Shown: positions 60,382 through 64,000 of the stretch, one piece after another
Layout of the letters: the number at the start of each line of letters is the position of its first letter
How positions within the stretch are numbered: position 1 is the first letter of the stretch
Origin: Pseudomonadota bacterium
GTDB taxonomy: Bacteria > Pseudomonadota > Gammaproteobacteria > Burkholderiales > Gallionellaceae
DNA length: 64,000 bases
Assembly: GCA_021821945.1 (NCBI GenBank)
Contig: JAJZTF010000011.1
Span: 37,980 to 101,979, forward strand
Reading direction: 5' to 3'
Program-made: the position numbers and the translations under genes
The notes under the pieces: generated by a model
The model's input: the letters and a program-made list of their open reading frames with translations, nothing else
Told to the model about the DNA's origin: nothing
Database searches by the model: none

Positions 60382-61116
60382 TCAGCTCGTAGCGTCGCGG
60401 CGCACCGAAAAAATCTCAAAAATCGCGCCGATACGTTCGCACAGCGCCGTGTCCAGCAGCTCCGTGGCAGGGAAGGAGTTTAGTTGCGCATTAGCACAAC
60501 CTAGCGGGCGAAACTCCTGCAATACATAATTACGTACTCCAAGGCCGCGTAGTGTTTCGGCCAGATGCAGCAACTCTTCAGGGCGGTGGTAATGCGGATG
60601 GACTGTGGTGCGGAATTCGTGGGCAATGCCGCTTTCCAGCAGCAGGCGGGCGCTCTCTAGCGCCTTGTCGCCGCTGCCCGGTGTGCCGGTGACACGGGCG
60701 TAACCATCGAAGTCAGCCTTGATGTCCATGCCCACCCAGTCGAGCAGGGGCAAGCTATCCTGCAGGCGAGACGGGTAGGCACCGCACGTATGCAGGCCGA
60801 TCCTGAAGCCAAGCGCGCGCACTTCCTCGATGGCTTGCGCCAGATTGTCCTGTAGCGTGGGTTCGCCGCCGCTGAACACCACCGCATCAAGCAGGCCACG
60901 GCGGCGGTGCAGGAAATTCATCACCGCCTGCCAGTCCAACCGGTTCTCGCTGTTGCGCGGAATCAGGTGTGGGTTGTGGCAATAGCCGCAACGCCATGGG
61001 CAGCCTTGGCAGAACAGCACCGCGGCAAGCGCACCTGGGTAATCCGTGGCGCTCAGCGGCGTTAGCCCGCCTACTTCCGGATTGGCTTCAGGCGTCGAGG
61101 CCGGCGCAGGATTCAC
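60382..61116 (-). CDS. nrdG: anaerobic ribonucleotide reductase activase (radical SAM)
   Basis: A 244-residue radical-SAM enzyme. CPWRCGYC (Cys39, Cys43, Cys46) is the CxxxCxxC cluster motif and SGGEPTLQ the SAM-binding GGE motif. It generates the glycyl radical of the class III reductase. The start is GTG at 61116 and overlaps the small glycyl-radical gene by 29 bp. It is longer than E. coli NrdG (154 residues), like the PflA-type activases. Confidence 0.92.
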   Translation of the reverse strand: MNPAPASTPEANPEVGGLTPLSATDYPGALAAVLFCQGCPWRCGYCHNPHLIPRNSENRLDWQAVMNFLHRRRGLLDAVVFSGGEPTLQDNLAQAIEEVRALGFRIGLHTCGAYPSRLQDSLPLLDWVGMDIKADFDGYARVTGTPGSGDKALESARLLLESGIAHEFRTTVHPHYHRPEELLHLAETLRGLGVRNYVLQEFRPLGCANAQLNSFPATELLDTALCERIGAIFEIFSVRRDATS

Positions 61117-61282
61117 GGAAGCAAGTGCGCTCGTGATGTTCCCCTTTCTTGCCGATATTGAACGAGGAAACCGGGCGGTGATAGCCCATTACGCGAGTCC
61201 ATACTTCGCAAGGCTGGCGCTCTGCGTCGGTCAGCACGATGTCGTCATTCTGGAACGTTACCGGGTGGGACAGGTCGTTCAT
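61088..61282 (-). CDS. 64-residue glycyl-radical segment of anaerobic ribonucleotide reductase
   Basis: The peptide carries CEVWTRVMGYHRPVSSFNIG: RVMGY (Gly33) is the glycyl-radical motif which in one-chain class III reductases ends the large subunit, and Cys25 could complete the zinc site. It has its own ribosome site (AAAGGAGAG) and ATG, 42 bp after the nrdD stop, so it is translated separately and is not a simple frameshift. NrdG must act on this peptide, presumably in complex with NrdD. Confidence 0.85.
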   Translation of the reverse strand: MNDLSHPVTFQNDDIVLTDAERQPCEVWTRVMGYHRPVSSFNIGKKGEHHERTCFRESCAGLDA

Positions 61283-61324
61283 GCATCTCTCCTTTAAAAA
61301 TCTCCGATACCCGCAAGGGGCAGG

Positions 61325-63367
61325 TCAGGCTGCCATTTTCTGGCGTTTCTCGGCTAGGCGTTCCTGGTCGCACTTCGGACAGAACTTGTGTTCGCCGTCG
61401 ATATAGCCATGCGCCGGGCAGATCGAGAAAGTCGGCGTGACCGTAATGTAGGGCTGGCCGAAACGCTCCAAGGCGCGCCGCACCAGCGCTTTGCAGGCGT
61501 CTGCGCTGGTGATGCGCTCGGTCATGTACAAGTGCAGCACGGTGCCACCGGTATACTTCTTCTGCAACAGCTCCTGTCTCTCCAGAGCCTCGAATGGGTC
61601 ATCGGTGAAGCCCACCGGCAATTGCGAGGAGTTGGTATAGTAGGGCATCTCCTTACTGCCGGCCTGGATGATGTCGGCGAAGCGCTTCTTGTCTTCCTTG
61701 GCAAAGCGGTAGGTGGTGCCTTCTGCCGGCGTGGCTTCCAGGTTGTACATGTGGCCGGTTTCTTCCTGGAAGGCCAGCATCATGTCGCGCATGCGGTCGA
61801 GCAGGCGCACCGCAAACTCGTGGCCATACTCGCTGGTGATGTCGTGCTGATCGCGGGTGAAGTTGCGTATCATCTCGTTGATGCCGTTTACCCCCAAAGT
61901 GGAGAAATGGTTACGCAGCGTGCCTAGGTAACGCTTGGTGTAGGGGAACAGGCCGGCATCCATGTGGCGCTGGATCACCTTGCGCTTGATCTCCAGGCTG
62001 TTCTTGCCGATCTCCATCAGCTCGTCCAGGCGGGCAAACAATGCCTCCTCGTTGCCTGCGTAGAGGTAACCCAGGCGCGCGCAGTTGATGGTGACCACGC
62101 CCACCGACCCTGTCTGCTCAGCGCTGCCGAACAGTCCGTTTCCGCGTTTGAGCAGCTCGCGCAGATCGAGCTGAAGACGACAGCACATCGAGCGCACCAT
62201 GTTTGGCTTGAGCTCGGAGTTAATGAAGTTCTGGAAATAAGGCAAGCCGTATTTCGCGGTCATCTCGAACAGCAGTCTGGCGTTTTCCGATTCCCATGGA
62301 AAATCTGGCGTCATGTTGTAGGTCGGGATGGGGAAGGTGAATACCCTGCCCTTGGCGTCGCCGGTGGTCATCACCTCGATGTAGGCGCGGTTGATCATGT
62401 CCATCTCGGCCTGCAGCTCGCCGTAACAGAACGGCATCTCCTCGCCGCCGACGAGCGGCTTCTGCTCGCGCAAGTCTTCTGGGCACACCCAGTCAAAGGT
62501 CAGGTTGGTAAACGGCGTCTGGGTACCCCAGCGCGACGGCACGTTGAGGTTGTAAATCATTTCCTGGATGTACTGCCTGACCAGCGCATAGGGCAGCTTG
62601 TCCTTGCGTACAAAAGGCGCCATGTAGGTATCGAAGGACGAAAACGCCTGCGCACCGGCCCACTCGTTCTGCAACGTGCCGAGGAAGTTGACGATCTGCC
62701 CAACGGCTGAGGACATATGCTTCGGCGGGCCAGCTTCGACCTTGCCTGGCACGCCGTTGAGCCCCTCGTTAAGCAAGGTTCGCAGCGACCAGCCGGCGCA
62801 GTAGCCGGCCAGCATGTCGAGGTCATGCACGTGGATGTCGCCTTCGCGGTGCGCCACCCCGACTTCCGGCGGGTAAACATGGTTGAGCCAGTAGTTGGCC
62901 ACCACCTTTCCGGAAACGTTGAGAATCAGGCCGCCTAGGCTGTATCCCTGGTTGGCGTTGGCGTTGACGCGCCAGTCCATCTGGTCAAGATACTCGTTGA
63001 TCGAGCTTTCCACGTCCACCACGGTCTTGCTGTCCTGGCGCATCTTGCTGTGCTGCTCGCGGTAGACGATGTAGGCGCGTGCCGTCTTGAGGTGGTTGGC
63101 GGAGATCAGTACCTGCTCTACCGTGTCCTGAATTTTTTCGATGGACGGCGGTGCAGCCTGAAACTTATGGATCAGGACCTTGACCACCTGTGCGGTGAGT
63201 AGGATCGCCTCATTGGTATCGAGCTCGCCCGTGGCGACCCCGGCGCGCTGTATAGCCGAGCGTATCTTGTCTGAATTAAAAGCTGCGAGTGTGCCGTCGC
63301 GTTTGAGAACACCCTTGGGAAGCGATACGAGGGTGATGTTGCCGCTAGCCAGCTGCTGACCTTCCAT
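61325..63367 (-). CDS. nrdD: anaerobic ribonucleoside-triphosphate reductase, large chain lacking the glycyl-radical end
   Basis: A 680-residue chain: N-terminal ATP-cone (LKRDGTLAAFNSDKIRSAIQ), ten-stranded barrel with the active-site cysteine region (MCCRLQLDLRELLKRGNGLF), and a C-terminal partial zinc site (ICPAHGY, KFCPKC). It stops shortly after that, without the RVxGY radical motif, which is on the following 64-residue gene. Reduces NTPs to dNTPs without oxygen. Confidence 0.93.
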   Translation of the reverse strand: MEGQQLASGNITLVSLPKGVLKRDGTLAAFNSDKIRSAIQRAGVATGELDTNEAILLTAQVVKVLIHKFQAAPPSIEKIQDTVEQVLISANHLKTARAYIVYREQHSKMRQDSKTVVDVESSINEYLDQMDWRVNANANQGYSLGGLILNVSGKVVANYWLNHVYPPEVGVAHREGDIHVHDLDMLAGYCAGWSLRTLLNEGLNGVPGKVEAGPPKHMSSAVGQIVNFLGTLQNEWAGAQAFSSFDTYMAPFVRKDKLPYALVRQYIQEMIYNLNVPSRWGTQTPFTNLTFDWVCPEDLREQKPLVGGEEMPFCYGELQAEMDMINRAYIEVMTTGDAKGRVFTFPIPTYNMTPDFPWESENARLLFEMTAKYGLPYFQNFINSELKPNMVRSMCCRLQLDLRELLKRGNGLFGSAEQTGSVGVVTINCARLGYLYAGNEEALFARLDELMEIGKNSLEIKRKVIQRHMDAGLFPYTKRYLGTLRNHFSTLGVNGINEMIRNFTRDQHDITSEYGHEFAVRLLDRMRDMMLAFQEETGHMYNLEATPAEGTTYRFAKEDKKRFADIIQAGSKEMPYYTNSSQLPVGFTDDPFEALERQELLQKKYTGGTVLHLYMTERITSADACKALVRRALERFGQPYITVTPTFSICPAHGYIDGEHKFCPKCDQERLAEKRQKMAA

Positions 63368-63806
63368 TGAGCCCTCCTGACAGACCCGTTATAAAGTGAC
63401 CGGCTTTGTCGCAGGCTCTGCATCAATCACAGAGCCCAGAAAAACCTATAACCACAAGATGTCGCGCTATCTTGTTTAAGACTATACAACATATTGTGGT
63501 TAGTCAAGTGGCACCAAGGAGTCTCTTCTCGCTGGTTAAAATACGAAGTGCAACGCCCGACTTGAAGAGAGGATGTCCGGAATGCTGTGGAAAGCAGCAC
63601 TTGTCATCTCATGTACGGATAGACTGCTTTGTGCCCGAGCAGCATGATTTGGCCTTCAGGCAGCTTCCAAATGCGCAGCAGCCATTCAAATGACCGCGAA
63701 GCTGGGTGGCCGAGGGGCTGCAACAGTTTCCATAGTCGCCGTTACAGAATGAGCTAAACTATGTCTGTTGAGTCCCATATAACGGACTTACTCCCTAGGA
63801 GAAAAA
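63368..63806. other. 439-bp region upstream of nrdD
   Basis: Holds two NrdR-box-like sequences and presumably the leftward nrdD promoter. A 95-codon plus-strand frame (63406-63693) crosses the NrdR sites and is probably not coding. The right part has the ribosome site for the truncated methyltransferase gene. Confidence 0.55.
63451..63500 (-). promoter_or_regulatory. pair of NrdR-box-like operators
   Basis: ACCACAAGATGTCGCG (63451-63466) and, read on the minus strand, ACCACAATATGTTGTA (63485-63500). The second matches the NrdR consensus (ACACWATATWTWGTGT) well, the first less so. They lie about 85-135 bp upstream of nrdD, start-to-start 34 bp apart, roughly three helical turns. NrdR represses reductase genes when dATP is high. 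Confidence 0.6.
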
Positions 63807-63917
63807 ATGGATCGAAAGCAATATTGGGAAGGCGTATATTCCACGAAATCGACCAAAGAGGTGAGCTGGTTTCAAGGTAAGCGCCCCATGAAGTACAGGC
63901 TGTTTTGTTACAAATAA
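63807..63917 (+). pseudogene. SAM methyltransferase gene truncated by IS66 insertion
   Basis: A strong AGGAG site and ATG open MDRKQYWEGVYSTKSTKEVS followed by WFQ, the typical N terminus of a class I SAM-dependent methyltransferase family. After codon 23 the frame runs into IS sequence and stops at 63917. The rest of the gene would lie beyond the element, outside the window. Confidence 0.75.
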
Positions 63918-64000
63918 TTTGTGGATGATGGCTGCCTCATATTACGGAGGTGGCAAATGAACGAAAGAACGGCATACTGGACTGCGCATGTTGCGGCGGC
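63877..64000 (+). mobile_element. IS66-family element, left end (continues past window)
   Basis: GTAAGCGCCCC at 63877 matches the terminal inverted repeat start of IS66 elements (GTAAGCG). The preceding octamer GTTTCAAG (63869-63876) is the candidate 8-bp target duplication. The tnpA-like gene starts 80 bp inside. Confidence 0.75.
63957..64000 (+). CDS. IS66 TnpA-like accessory protein, 3' end outside window
   Basis: ATG at 63957 after GGAGG; the visible residues MNERTAYWTAHVAA fit the start of the small IS66 HTH protein TnpA, whose members begin with a xYWxxHVAA-like segment. Only 14 codons are visible. Confidence 0.6.
   Translation, partial: MNERTAYWTAHVAA

Noticed and set aside
63406..63693. 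95-codon plus-strand frame upstream of nrdD
   Set aside because: It covers the NrdR-box-like operators, has no convincing ribosome site and an unremarkable composition; judged non-coding.

Overview
The window is chromosomal DNA of a betaproteobacterium. Gene order (hisCBHAFIE-hinT-tatABC, ftsXEY-M16 pair-rsmD-coaD-fdx, lolB-ispE-tRNA-Gln-prs-rplY-pth-ychF, birA-coaX-SPOR) is typical of Betaproteobacteria. A complete alternative complex III (ACIII) gene set makes an iron-oxidizing, Gallionellaceae-like relative (Gallionella/Sideroxydans type) the best guess. This rests on gene content and order only; no 16S rRNA gene is present.

Bases 1-41,440 look like stable backbone. After the 3' part of a higA-type antitoxin come seven histidine-biosynthesis genes, hinT, tatABC, an MscS channel, a DegQ/DegS-like protease and a Nif3-family gene. 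Next is an actA-B1-B2-C-D-E-F operon for quinol oxidation, ending directly at sspAB. In many Betaproteobacteria the cytochrome bc1 genes (petABC) sit at this place. The backbone continues with rpoH, ftsXEY, two M16 peptidase genes, rsmD, coaD, ferredoxin, a phosphoesterase, mutM, a Gld-type ABC exporter, a TPR lipoprotein, lolB, ispE, tRNA-Gln, prs, rplY, pth, ychF, birA, coaX and a SPOR protein.

A tRNA-Met(CAT) at 41,476-41,552 marks the start of an accessory region. A P4-type integrase lies just downstream, followed by a second tyrosine recombinase with two small unknown genes around an intergenic stretch carrying helically phased repeats. After about 1 kb of decayed sequence comes a Type I restriction-modification operon, hsdM-hsdS-(AlbA_2/Schlafen ATPase)-hsdR, then an AT-rich orphan gene for a 454-residue coiled-coil protein. 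No second tRNA-derived attachment site was found, so the right border is unknown.

From 55.5 kb metabolic genes return: a shortened folB-like gene behind metE, divergent metR, a lipoprotein, and the anaerobic ribonucleotide reductase locus nrdD-(separate glycyl-radical peptide)-nrdG with NrdR-box-like sites. The window ends in a methyltransferase gene interrupted by the left end of an IS66-family element.

The most notable points are ACIII occupying the usual bc1 locus, the glycyl-radical segment of NrdD on its own 64-residue reading frame, phased GGAC repeats in the recombinase module, and the unknown genes linked to the restriction system.
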